Source of the DNA: Bacteroidales bacterium
Lineage (GTDB): Bacteria; Bacteroidota; Bacteroidia; Bacteroidales; JAADGE01
NCBI GenBank assembly: GCA_024762915.1
Contig: JANTGL010000092.1
Location: 1 to 9,188, forward strand
Direction of reading: 5' to 3'
Length of the DNA: 9,188 nt
The notes below the pieces were generated by a model. That model made no database searches. It was not told the DNA's origin and was given only the letters and a program-made list of their open reading frames with translations. Shown here piece after piece: positions 1 through 7,003 of the stretch. How positions within the stretch are numbered: the stretch's first letter is position 1; each line of letters begins with the position of its first letter. Made by a program: the position numbers and the translations under genes.

Positions 1-34
1 ATTTAATTATTAACAATTTTAAAAACACAAAAAA

Positions 35-772
35 ATGAAAAAATTATTTTTAATGCTTACGGCAACAGTGGTTTTGACAGGGATTATTTTTACAGGTTGT
101 GAAAAGAAACAAATTAACACCAATGATAATAAAACGGCAAAAATCCCTAAATTTGAAATTGATAAAAATATTGGAGTTACCCATAATGAAATGGTAAATT
201 TATTTATAAAAACGTTTAATAAAAAAGAAAATAAAAATAAACTAACTACGATTGAAAAGATTGAATATTTTAAACAATACTGTCTCGAGACTTATGATAC
301 TGATATAAGTTCAGTTACTGATGCATTATTATCAACAGTTAAAAACCAAGATTTAGATGCTTTACCTTTATATAAAAATATTGATTTAATAAAATCAATA
401 AATAATATACCGGAAGACAGGTTCAGTCCATATTTTAAACAAAAAATGATTGAATTTTATAATTCTATAGAAGAATGTAATAATGATACTTCTTTAATGA
501 AACAAACTGCAGATTATTGGATTAATAATATTGAAAATGATAATAACTTTGCACTTAATGAAATTGATTATTTTACAAATATGTTATTCGTTTTTAAAAG
601 TTCTGTTGATTATTGGTATTCATATCCTTTCAACGGTAAACCTTCAAATGAATATTGGAAAATAGCTGCAACTGATTGGGCAGGAGGTGCAATCGGAGCT
701 ATAGGCGGACCTGTCGGTGCAGCAATTGGTCTTTTTAGCAGTTCTGTTACAACCGTCATAAATATGTTATAA
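35..772 (+). CDS. Lipoprotein of unknown function with glycine-rich hydrophobic C-terminal tail
   Basis: A 245-residue protein that I cannot assign to a named family. The N-terminus is a lipoprotein signal: MKK, a hydrophobic stretch at about 4-20, and the lipobox FTGC with Cys22 as the predicted lipidated residue. Phe at the -3 position is a less usual choice than Leu. The body (about 30-210) is charged, Asn/Lys-rich and probably helical. The last 32 residues (214-245) change character: D-W-A-G-G followed by small residues spaced as GxxG/GxxxG (GAIGAIGGPVGAAIG), then SSS and a hydrophobic end. From memory, such tails occur in other Bacteroidota proteins of unknown role and resemble membrane-inserting glycine-zipper peptides. 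ATG at 35 follows an A-rich leader typical of the phylum. The stop lies 2 nt before the next small gene, so the two are probably co-translated. The lipoprotein call is solid; the function is unknown. Confidence 0.85.
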   Translation: MKKLFLMLTATVVLTGIIFTGCEKKQINTNDNKTAKIPKFEIDKNIGVTHNEMVNLFIKTFNKKENKNKLTTIEKIEYFKQYCLETYDTDISSVTDALLSTVKNQDLDALPLYKNIDLIKSINNIPEDRFSPYFKQKMIEFYNSIEECNNDTSLMKQTADYWINNIENDNNFALNEIDYFTNMLFVFKSSVDYWYSYPFNGKPSNEYWKIAATDWAGGAIGAIGGPVGAAIGLFSSSVTTVINML

Positions 773-774
773 AA

Positions 775-948
775 ATGATTTCTATGAAAAATAAATTTAA
801 ACAATTCGGATTATATTCGGCAATTTCAATACATTTTCTTTTTTTAATGACTTTTGCCTTAAAATTTTTATCGTTAAAAGAGATTATTGCAGTTTTAATC
901 GGAAGTTTATTATTTTCTGTATTAATGCTTATTTTTTATAAGGAATGA
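775..948 (+). CDS. Small two-helix membrane protein (57 aa)
   Basis: A short reading frame starting at ATG 775 (a second in-frame ATG is at 784) and ending at TGA 946-948. The product is 57 residues: MISMKNKFKQ, a hydrophobic helix at about 11-32, a short charged turn around LSLKE (32-36), a second hydrophobic helix at about 37-54, and a YKE end. It looks like a membrane hairpin with basic residues at the N-terminus, suggesting that both ends are cytoplasmic. It begins 2 nt after the lipoprotein stop, on the same strand and before the convergent palindrome, so it is likely translationally coupled and part of the same transcript. No family is recognised. A small partner or immunity-type protein for the lipoprotein is possible, but nothing in the sequence proves it. 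Chance is a real alternative at this length, although the spacing and the clean two-helix pattern argue for a gene. Confidence 0.6.
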   Translation: MISMKNKFKQFGLYSAISIHFLFLMTFALKFLSLKEIIAVLIGSLLFSVLMLIFYKE

Positions 949-984
949 AAAAATAAGCCGGTAAACAACTATAATTGTTGTAAA

Positions 985-1019
985 TATACCCTGCGGGTTT
1001 TGAAAACCCGCAGGGTATA
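985..1019. repeat. Perfect palindrome with 17-bp arms, possible bidirectional terminator
   Basis: The left arm (985-1001) and right arm (1003-1019) are exact reverse complements around a single central G at 1002; the core is CCCTGCGGG paired with CCCGCAGGG. It lies between the small membrane gene (stop at 948) and the convergent barrel gene (stop at 1027), where a shared terminator would be expected. It lacks a long T-run on either side, so it is not a textbook intrinsic terminator. The GC-rich core in AT-rich surroundings and the perfect symmetry suggest an interspersed REP-like palindrome that may act as a transcript end in both directions. I recall similar CCCTGCGGG palindromes in other Bacteroidota genomes, but copy number cannot be judged here. 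Confidence 0.75.
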
Positions 1020-1026
1020 AAATCCG

Positions 1027-3087
1027 TCAAAACTTAATCCTCACCTGAAATTTAACTTCCGATTTATTGCTGCCTTGAATTTCGTCATAGCTTGAACCGA
1101 TTACGTCACGGTCGGCATAGGCGAAGTTGGCATAACGTAACCAAATATCAATGAAGTTTTTAATTACTGTGTATTTTAAAGTTAAGTAAGTTCGAATACC
1201 TTGTCCGCTGTATCCCGGAATTGAATAACCGTAAAGAATATCGTTTTCATAAGCATAAATTCGGGCATTATAAGACGCATCAAAAAAAGCAATTCGGGCA
1301 TTTATTTTTAACGGGAAAGTTGAAAATTGATAATTCACATCCTGAAAAATCATCCACCCGTTTTCGTTGTCGGTTTCGGACGTTGAATATTGGGCAAATT
1401 CAAATCTGTTTTTTAAAATAAGATTTCGAGCAAGTTGATAGTTCAGATGAAAACGCAATTGTTTTTTTTGTGCGGGAATAATCGGTACTACTCCGGTATA
1501 ATCAAAACTCGAATTTTGATATTTACTTTCCTGCTTATAGCGAACATAAGCATCAACATAACGATTTATTGAATAATCGGCTTCGGTAAAAAAATCAACA
1601 CCGTTTGAAGGCGCATATGTTCTGAATTTCATCCAAGGAAAACTGTAAGAGTCAAAATAAGCTGAAACTTTAAGATTGCGAACCGGATGCATTTCGGCAC
1701 CGAAATACATGCCTTTTTCATTGGTTGTTTTGGATTGCTCACCGAAACCTGCCGCATAATATGCTTGATAATCTTTGGAAAAATTACGCTGTAAAATTGC
1801 AAGAGAAAATTGCGGAGCTAATTTTATAAGTGCTGAATTTAACAGTGCATAACCGCCTGAATGACTGATTGCTTCTTCACCGAAAAAATAGAAATTTTTA
1901 TAATTTGCCTGATAATCTACACTTGCATTCAAACCTCTGTCTCCTTGAAAATCAAATTGATTATAAGGTTTCGTGTTTTTATTAAGTTCGGTTCCGAAAA
2001 AATATTGAATGTAAGATGCACCGATTTTAAAAGATTTATGTCGCCAACTTGCATTTCCTCCGTATATAAATTCCGAAACTGAATGTTTGTCTTGCAATTC
2101 TCCGAGATTTCGATGCATTCCGGTTGTTTGAAATGAGGTTACGTTTTGAATATCATTTGTTATCGTATCAATCAAGTCAATGTTTCCGTCAATAAATTTA
2201 TAAGAAGCAAAACCGGTTAATGCAATTTCTCCCAATTGAATTGTTGCTCCGGCACCGCGCATAAATTTATTTTCGTCGGAAGAGGAATATTTTCTCAAAC
2301 CGTCATATTTTTTTCTGATTGACATCACATAAGACGATTTGCCTTGAGACAAACCTGACCAAGCAATTAACCCTTGCCCGAAACGTACTTGATAATCACC
2401 CAAAGTAATGGTTTTAAACAGTCCGATATTTTTAGCTTCAAGATGGGCTGAGTAATAATCAAAACCTTGTTTTTCGGAATCCTTAAAAAAAGCTTCTCCG
2501 GCATCTTTTTCTGCCGTAAAACCAAATTTAATTTTTTGTTTGTATTGAAATTGATAACGCGTGTAATATTTAAATCTGTTTCCTTGGTAACGTTTGTCGA
2601 TATCAACGTCGTCGGTGTATCCTTTTTGTTGTTGGGTGATGAATTGTGTTCGCAGAAAAAGATTATTTCTGCCGTATTTTATCACATGTTTCAAACTCGG
2701 AATTGATTTTTCTTCTTTAGGAGCAACAGTCACGAAGGGAAGGATGTGTTTGATGTCTTCATCGGAAAAACTTTCGAGCAATTGCAGCTCATATATGCTT
2801 TTCATGTCTCCGGCCGTGCGTTGATATTCCAGAATATCTTCAATATTAAAATCTGAAAGAAATTGAATTTTTTCCAAATCATAGCGGGTTGCCGTATTCA
2901 AATTTAAAGGATTTTGTGCATAATAATACAGATCTTCGTAAAGTTGAGTATAATCCAATTCTTCATCGGAAGACTCAGCAATTTCTTCTATTAAATTGTT
3001 AATAGATTCTCTGTCAATTATTTGTGAATAAGAAAATATAAATAGAAATGTAAAGAAGAATGTAATACAAAGACTTTTTGTTTTCAT
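1027..3087 (-). CDS. Outer-membrane beta-barrel protein with N-terminal helix-hairpin-helix domain
   Basis: A 686-residue exported protein. A Sec signal peptide covers about residues 1-21, with cleavage near the YSQ motif. An acidic helical segment (about 25-57) leads into a ComEA-like helix-hairpin-helix region at about 59-121: 'NPLNLNTATRYDLEKI' is the classic first HhH, and 'MKSIYELQLLESFSDEDI' gives a second. From about 136 to the end the chain alternates short amphipathic strands rich in Tyr, Phe and Asn and finishes with a C-terminal Phe, as expected for an outer-membrane barrel. The segment GDYQVRFGQGLIAWSG (about 231-246) resembles a conserved block that I recall in this Bacteroidota family. 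HhH motifs usually bind DNA without sequence specificity, so a DNA-related role at the envelope is possible but unproven. The gene lies 75 nt downstream of the LBF_2804-like gene and is either in its operon or has its own promoter. The fold call is confident; the function is not known. Confidence 0.85.
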   Translation of the reverse strand: MKTKSLCITFFFTFLFIFSYSQIIDRESINNLIEEIAESSDEELDYTQLYEDLYYYAQNPLNLNTATRYDLEKIQFLSDFNIEDILEYQRTAGDMKSIYELQLLESFSDEDIKHILPFVTVAPKEEKSIPSLKHVIKYGRNNLFLRTQFITQQQKGYTDDVDIDKRYQGNRFKYYTRYQFQYKQKIKFGFTAEKDAGEAFFKDSEKQGFDYYSAHLEAKNIGLFKTITLGDYQVRFGQGLIAWSGLSQGKSSYVMSIRKKYDGLRKYSSSDENKFMRGAGATIQLGEIALTGFASYKFIDGNIDLIDTITNDIQNVTSFQTTGMHRNLGELQDKHSVSEFIYGGNASWRHKSFKIGASYIQYFFGTELNKNTKPYNQFDFQGDRGLNASVDYQANYKNFYFFGEEAISHSGGYALLNSALIKLAPQFSLAILQRNFSKDYQAYYAAGFGEQSKTTNEKGMYFGAEMHPVRNLKVSAYFDSYSFPWMKFRTYAPSNGVDFFTEADYSINRYVDAYVRYKQESKYQNSSFDYTGVVPIIPAQKKQLRFHLNYQLARNLILKNRFEFAQYSTSETDNENGWMIFQDVNYQFSTFPLKINARIAFFDASYNARIYAYENDILYGYSIPGYSGQGIRTYLTLKYTVIKNFIDIWLRYANFAYADRDVIGSSYDEIQGSNKSEVKFQVRIKF

Positions 3088-3108
3088 TAGTACAGGATAT
3101 CAATACCG

Positions 3109-3139
3109 TAAAATTAATATTTTAAATTGATAATTGAAA
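3109..3139 (-). promoter_or_regulatory. Candidate Bacteroidota-type promoter for the HhH barrel gene
   Basis: Read on the minus strand, TAATTTTA (3116 to 3109) matches 7 of 8 positions of the -7 consensus TAnnTTTG. TTTC (3139 to 3136) matches 3 of 4 positions of the -33 TTTG. They are 19 nt apart, and the -7 box ends 21 nt before the start codon. If real, the barrel gene can be transcribed separately from the two genes upstream of it. In DNA this AT-rich a match of this quality can arise by chance. Confidence 0.3.
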
Positions 3140-3162
3140 TTGTAATGTTAAATTAGAATTGA

Positions 3163-4275
3163 TTATTCAGTATACATTTCTTCAAAACCATGCCCTAAAG
3201 TGTAATTTTTTGTCCATGTTTTAATTTCATCAACCGAATACGGAATGATTTTATTTTCTTTTAATTTCTTAATAATTTTTATTTCAAAAGCACCGATTTT
3301 TCCGTCAAGAAGGAAGCCTAAAACCAAGAGTTGTCCGATACCGAGTTTGAGATCTTCGGGTAATGATTTAACGGTCTCAAAATAATCTTCCGAAAGCTGA
3401 TGTTCATCTTTTATTTTAATATTAAATGTTTTCAGAAAATGTTTGGCAAAGATTAAGTCAGACGGATAAAAACTTTTCTTTGTCAATGCAATAAATTCAA
3501 ATGTATCATACAAAAGCATTCCGAAATCAGGATCCTTTTCATATTTGGTTTTAAAATGTTTTGCAAGTTTGACAATCATCAGGGATGCTTTCATACGCAT
3601 GTCGGTTTTGCGAATAATTTGAGCCGATGCATAGGCATTCCAAAAGGCATAAATCGGAATTCCTGCCATATCAACAACTTCACGAATTGCAAGTCGACCG
3701 ATAACACGTTTTATGATGATTTTGAATACAAAATTTGATAAAAATGCTTTTACTAAATACATTAATCTGATTAGTAATAGACCCGGCTTTGAAAAGTTCT
3801 GATATGGGTTGATTCCGATTTCTGTATATTTTTTTCGATCTTTGTTCAGAGCTATTTTTACCAGTTCGGTTGTTTCTGTTTCTTTTTCATCCGGATTAAA
3901 GCCGTATAAAGCTGCAATTTCACCGGTTGATTTTAAGTCCCCTTTCATCAAATACCAAATTTCAACACCGACCAGGAAAAATCCGTAAAATAAACCGAAT
4001 GTTGAAAATTCTATTTTATAATTAATTAAAGGGATTGTATATGCTGTATCAGCAAATTGTCCGGGAAAAAGATATTGAGGAATATAAAGAAATAATACTC
4101 CCAATGTCCCGTATAATGCTGCAAAAGAAAGTGTTTTCAGTTTTATTTTTTTTATGACTTCTTCGGGATTCCCGTTAAAATCATCATATTTTATACGAAA
4201 AAGAGTTGTTTTCTTTCTGAAAAACTTTTCGGCTGTTTTATCTGTTATGTCACTGATATTTATATCGGGTTTCAT
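3163..4275 (-). CDS. LBF_2804-like integral membrane protein with EcsC-like and TerB-like segments
   Basis: A 370-residue protein. The N-terminal ~45 residues are polar and cytoplasmic-looking. Two clear membrane helices follow, at about 50-70 (FAALYGTLGVLFLYIPQYLF) and 90-110. A further hydrophobic/amphipathic region spans about 165-190. Residues about 190-232 (VIGRLAIREVVDMAGIPIYA, then FWNAYASAQIIRK) resemble the end of EcsC-type domains, which typically carry a 'P-v-G-a..N..' helix pair. Near the C-terminus, LLVLGFLLDGKIGAFEIKII (316-335) has the acidic-turn pattern seen in TerB-like domains. I recall this overall arrangement as the family named after Leptospira LBF_2804, whose function is unknown. 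The start codon lies 15 nt after the helicase stop, so the two are almost certainly one transcription unit. Family assignment is from memory; the membrane topology is directly visible. Confidence 0.7.
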   Translation of the reverse strand: MKPDINISDITDKTAEKFFRKKTTLFRIKYDDFNGNPEEVIKKIKLKTLSFAALYGTLGVLFLYIPQYLFPGQFADTAYTIPLINYKIEFSTFGLFYGFFLVGVEIWYLMKGDLKSTGEIAALYGFNPDEKETETTELVKIALNKDRKKYTEIGINPYQNFSKPGLLLIRLMYLVKAFLSNFVFKIIIKRVIGRLAIREVVDMAGIPIYAFWNAYASAQIIRKTDMRMKASLMIVKLAKHFKTKYEKDPDFGMLLYDTFEFIALTKKSFYPSDLIFAKHFLKTFNIKIKDEHQLSEDYFETVKSLPEDLKLGIGQLLVLGFLLDGKIGAFEIKIIKKLKENKIIPYSVDEIKTWTKNYTLGHGFEEMYTE

Positions 4276-4290
4276 TTATCGGTTGAAAGA

Positions 4291-5742
4291 TTAAATTTCA
4301 TCATAAAAGAATTCTTTTTTAAAATTTATTAAACTCAGTTCATTTTCAGCTCTTGTAAAAGCAGTATATAACCATCGCAAAAATTCTTTATTTATCATTT
4401 CCTCGGTTATCCAACCCTGATCGATAAAAACTTTTTTCCATTGTCCGCCTTGAGCTTTATGACAAGTTATAGCGTAAGCAAATTTTATTTGCAAAGCATT
4501 AAAATACGGATCTTTTTTGATTTCTTTAAAACGATTTCTTTTATTTTTGACATTTAAATAGTCTTCTTCAATTTTTTTATACAAATCTTTATTCTGTTCA
4601 TAAGATAATGATGCCGTATCGGAAGATAAGGTATTGAGAATAATTTTGGCTTGTATTTCAACATCTTTATAATCAAAAAATTTTAAAGTTGCATCTGCGA
4701 AACGGTAACCGTATCGTTCCGTGTAATTTGAAATTCGCGTTATTTCTGCTGTATCACCGTTTGCAATAAAATCAATTTCATCATAATCTTCTGCCCAGAA
4801 ATAATTGTTTTTTACCACCATTATCAAATCACCGCTGCTTATTTCATCCTCTTTATAATGAACTTGAGCTCTTATTCCTTGATTGAATCTGTTAGCTCTT
4901 TTATTGGATCGACATATAATAACCGTCTCTTGTTCCGAGTATTTTTGATAAGCATCTGAAATGGATTCTATTAAATCTGTTCCGTTTATTTTATCTATAT
5001 CCTTAAATTCCGACAGTTTTATTTTTGGGAATCCTTTAAAATCGACTTTGGCCTCATAATGTGAACTTTCTTTTAAGATTTTACGTAATTTAGTAGCATT
5101 AAACAAAATACCTGATTTTTGTTCTTGTCGAACAACTTCTTTCAGTTCAATTTCAATCACATCGTAATTGTAATTTTTTAATATATTTTTATCTAAAGCA
5201 GGGCTGATGTCTAATTTTACCGGAGGTAATTGTGCCGTGTCTCCTGTGAGAATTAATTTACACGACAATCCGGAATAGACATATTCAATTAAATCATCCA
5301 ATAATCTGCCTGAACCGAAACTTGCATTTTCATAGGATTGATTTGCAATCATAGAAGCTTCGTCTATTATAAAAACCGTATTTTTATAAAGATTTACGTC
5401 TAAAACAAATTTTCCGAATCCGTCGGATGCTGATTGTTGTCTGTAAATTTTTTTGTGTATTGTAAATGCTTCTTTTTGAGCGTAATTGCTTAAAACTTTT
5501 GCGGCTCTTCCGGTAGGAGCTGCTAAAATTGTTTTTAATTTATTTTTCCTTAACGCTTTAACAAGAGCTGCAATGATACTGGTTTTGCCGGTTCCGGCAT
5601 AGCCTTTCAATAAAAAGATTTCATTAGGATTACTGCCGATACTTACAAAGTTTGCTAATTCTTTAATTACGGATAATTGACCTTTAAGCGGCTTAAAATC
5701 CAGTTCGTTTATAATTTCTTTATATAAAAAGTCGTTAAGCAT
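4291..5742 (-). CDS. RecD-like / SF1B ATP-dependent DNA helicase
   Basis: A 483-residue superfamily 1 helicase starting at ATG 5742. An in-frame TTG at 5760 would add six residues but is a less likely start in this phylum. All ATPase motifs are present: Walker A GYAGTGKT at 47-54 with Lys53; motif Ia APTGRAAKVL at 75-84; Walker B DEAS at 127-130; motif III LTGDTAQLPPV at 165-175; VVRQ at 203-206 (motif IV-like); a UvrD_C_2-type block YAITCHKAQGGQW at 423-435; and motif VI LYTAFTRAEN at 458-467 with the arginine finger Arg464. This is the RecD2/Dda-like group that moves 5'-3' on single-stranded DNA. It lacks the long N-terminal domain of RecD2, so it is closer in size to Dda-type or short RecD-like proteins. 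It heads a minus-strand unit with the LBF_2804-like gene. From memory, Bacteroidota often keep this helicase near DUF3822 and rsmD, as here. The helicase role is certain; the precise pathway (repair, replication restart or DNA uptake) is not. Confidence 0.93.
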   Translation of the reverse strand: MLNDFLYKEIINELDFKPLKGQLSVIKELANFVSIGSNPNEIFLLKGYAGTGKTSIIAALVKALRKNKLKTILAAPTGRAAKVLSNYAQKEAFTIHKKIYRQQSASDGFGKFVLDVNLYKNTVFIIDEASMIANQSYENASFGSGRLLDDLIEYVYSGLSCKLILTGDTAQLPPVKLDISPALDKNILKNYNYDVIEIELKEVVRQEQKSGILFNATKLRKILKESSHYEAKVDFKGFPKIKLSEFKDIDKINGTDLIESISDAYQKYSEQETVIICRSNKRANRFNQGIRAQVHYKEDEISSGDLIMVVKNNYFWAEDYDEIDFIANGDTAEITRISNYTERYGYRFADATLKFFDYKDVEIQAKIILNTLSSDTASLSYEQNKDLYKKIEEDYLNVKNKRNRFKEIKKDPYFNALQIKFAYAITCHKAQGGQWKKVFIDQGWITEEMINKEFLRWLYTAFTRAENELSLINFKKEFFYDEI

Positions 5743-5855
5743 ATAATTATCTGAATTCAAGAGGTGAAATTAATTTTATTTTATTAAAAATTTTACCGAA
5801 GTGACTTATTTTTAAAAATAATAGAAAAAAAAATTATTAAAAAAGATATTTTTTT

Positions 5856-5863
5856 TAAATTTG
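5856..5863 (+). promoter_or_regulatory. Bacteroidota -7 promoter box upstream of the four-helix membrane protein
   Basis: TAAATTTG is an exact match to TAnnTTTG and ends 24 nt before the start codon at 5888, leaving a short leader. No good -33 TTTG is seen at the expected spacing; the region is A/T homopolymer-rich. The box sits in the 145-bp divergent gap between the helicase and the membrane protein. I found no equally convincing box for the helicase on the other strand. Confidence 0.6.
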
Positions 5864-5887
5864 CAAGCGAACAAAAAAACTTAAATA

Positions 5888-6808
5888 ATGACTCTATTTA
5901 TAATAATATTGATTATTGCAACAGCAGGAGTTGCTTTTATTACGTTTCATGAAGGTTTATCAAAAAATAAATTGATAAAATACGGTTCTTATATTGTATA
6001 TTTTATTTTGATAGAACTAATTTTATTTGCCGTTACCGACGGTATTAAAATCCCTTTAATCGTTTTAGGTGTCGGAATCGGAGTTGCTGTTGTTGTATTC
6101 CTTATTGCAGGAAGTTTTATGGTTTCAGCAAACAGTAAAATAGTAAAATATGTGATAAGTGTTATTTTTGTCGGATTCGTTTTTTTTGCAGGATATATGT
6201 TGTATGAAAGTATTATGACACCCATTCGTTTCAATAAAGAAAAACATAAAAGATACCAATCGACCGTGGATGAATTAAAACGTATAAGAACAGCTCAAAT
6301 TGCTTTTAAAAATGAAAACGGGAAGTACACAAAGTATCTTGATTCTTTGAAAATGTTCATTCAAAGCGATTCTTTAACGGTTATTCGAAAAGAGGGTAGT
6401 GTACCGGATACCATTTATTTACAACAAGGTAATAATTTGAAAAAAGCTGAACGTGAATGCTTAAGATTAGGAATTAAAGGTTTCGTCAGAGATACAATAA
6501 GAGTTGCTATTGCAGATACTTTGTATAAAAAATATAATTTTGATAAATTCGGAATTGTACCTTATACCAACGGATATAAATTTGAAATGGATACATCAAC
6601 CGTTGACGCCGGCGGTATGAAAATAAATGTTTTTGAAGCAAAAGTTTTAAATGCAATTCTTCTGAACGGGCTCGACAAACAGTTGATTCTTAACTTAAAT
6701 GATGATGCAATTAAAAATGACCGTTATCCGGGATTAAAAGTCGGATCATTGGAAGAAAATAATAATAATGAAGGAAATTGGGATAAAGAATACGATTTAA
6801 AGAAATAG
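5888..6808 (+). CDS. Four-helix inner-membrane protein with pilin-like periplasmic domain
   Basis: A 306-residue protein. Four hydrophobic helices occupy the first third, at about 2-20, 33-50, 54-79 and 86-108. A long soluble domain (about 111-306) follows, probably outside the cytoplasm given four helices with the N-terminus out; this orientation is inferred. The domain opens with an extended amphipathic helix (RFNKEKHKRYQSTVDELKRI, 114-133) and then RTAQIAFKNENGKYTKYLDS (134-153). That pattern of a helix running into 'AQ-A-..-NGKY' followed by a small beta region is reminiscent of type IV pilins and pseudopilins, but there is no prepilin peptidase site. I recall related hypothetical proteins across Bacteroidales with 'ESIM.PI.FN' at the membrane exit. 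The C-terminal ~20 residues are Asn/Glu-rich and look flexible. Single-gene unit: own promoter, strong terminator at 6830-6877. The function is unknown. Confidence 0.8.
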   Translation: MTLFIIILIIATAGVAFITFHEGLSKNKLIKYGSYIVYFILIELILFAVTDGIKIPLIVLGVGIGVAVVVFLIAGSFMVSANSKIVKYVISVIFVGFVFFAGYMLYESIMTPIRFNKEKHKRYQSTVDELKRIRTAQIAFKNENGKYTKYLDSLKMFIQSDSLTVIRKEGSVPDTIYLQQGNNLKKAERECLRLGIKGFVRDTIRVAIADTLYKKYNFDKFGIVPYTNGYKFEMDTSTVDAGGMKINVFEAKVLNAILLNGLDKQLILNLNDDAIKNDRYPGLKVGSLEENNNNEGNWDKEYDLKK

Positions 6809-6829
6809 TATTTCCCTGTTTATACATAT

Positions 6830-6877
6830 AAATCCGTAAGATTATTTATATAAAATAACTTACGGATTTTCTTTTTT
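6830..6877 (+). terminator. Intrinsic terminator after the four-helix membrane protein
   Basis: An 11-bp stem (6830-6840 with 6859-6869, containing AATCCGTAAG) continues after a bulged A at 6841 as a further 6-bp A/T stem (6842-6847 with 6853-6858) closed by a 5-nt loop. The 3' side runs directly into TTCTTTTTT. This is a strong rho-independent terminator and separates the upstream gene from the DUF3822-rsmD unit. Confidence 0.85.
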
Positions 6878-6944
6878 GGTATATTTTATGTAATTCATAT
6901 TTAGATTTTTAATTTAATTTATTTTTCATTACGAATTATTTATA

Positions 6945-6952
6945 TATTTTTG
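6945..6952 (+). promoter_or_regulatory. Bacteroidota -7 promoter box for the DUF3822-rsmD unit
   Basis: TATTTTTG fits TAnnTTTG exactly. A TTTC (6924-6927) about 17 nt upstream is a weak -33 candidate. Transcription would begin near 6958-6960, which argues against translation from the TTG at 6959 and for the ATG at 7004. The leader is then about 45 nt. Confidence 0.6.
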
Positions 6953-7003
6953 TAGTGCTTGAAAAAATCAGCAATTTGTCGGGTAAAAAATTTACGCATT
7001 AAA

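Noticed and set aside
610..804. Minus-strand frame of 64 codons opposite the lipoprotein 3' end
   Set aside because: It lies antisense to the glycine-rich tail; its Pro/Ala-rich stretch is just the complement of the Gly/Ala codons.
963..981. Short inverted repeat ACAAC/GTTGT just before the large palindrome
   Set aside because: Only 5 bp of A/T-rich stem; expected by chance in this composition.
1221..2824. Several plus-strand frames of 66-79 codons and one alternative minus-strand frame inside the HhH barrel gene
   Set aside because: They overlap a long, well-supported gene, overlap each other, and show no domain, signal or initiation context.
3556..3738. Plus-strand frame of 60 codons inside the LBF_2804-like gene
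   Set aside because: Antisense shadow of a supported gene with no recognisable features.
5761..5850. Helicase promoter on the minus strand in the divergent gap
   Set aside because: No TAnnTTTG match at a sensible distance from the start codon; the region is mostly A/T homopolymer runs, so I do not assign one.
5989..6234. Minus-strand frame of 81 codons opposite the membrane helices of the four-helix protein
   Set aside because: Antisense shadow; the sense strand has clear membrane-helix coding, a promoter and a terminator.
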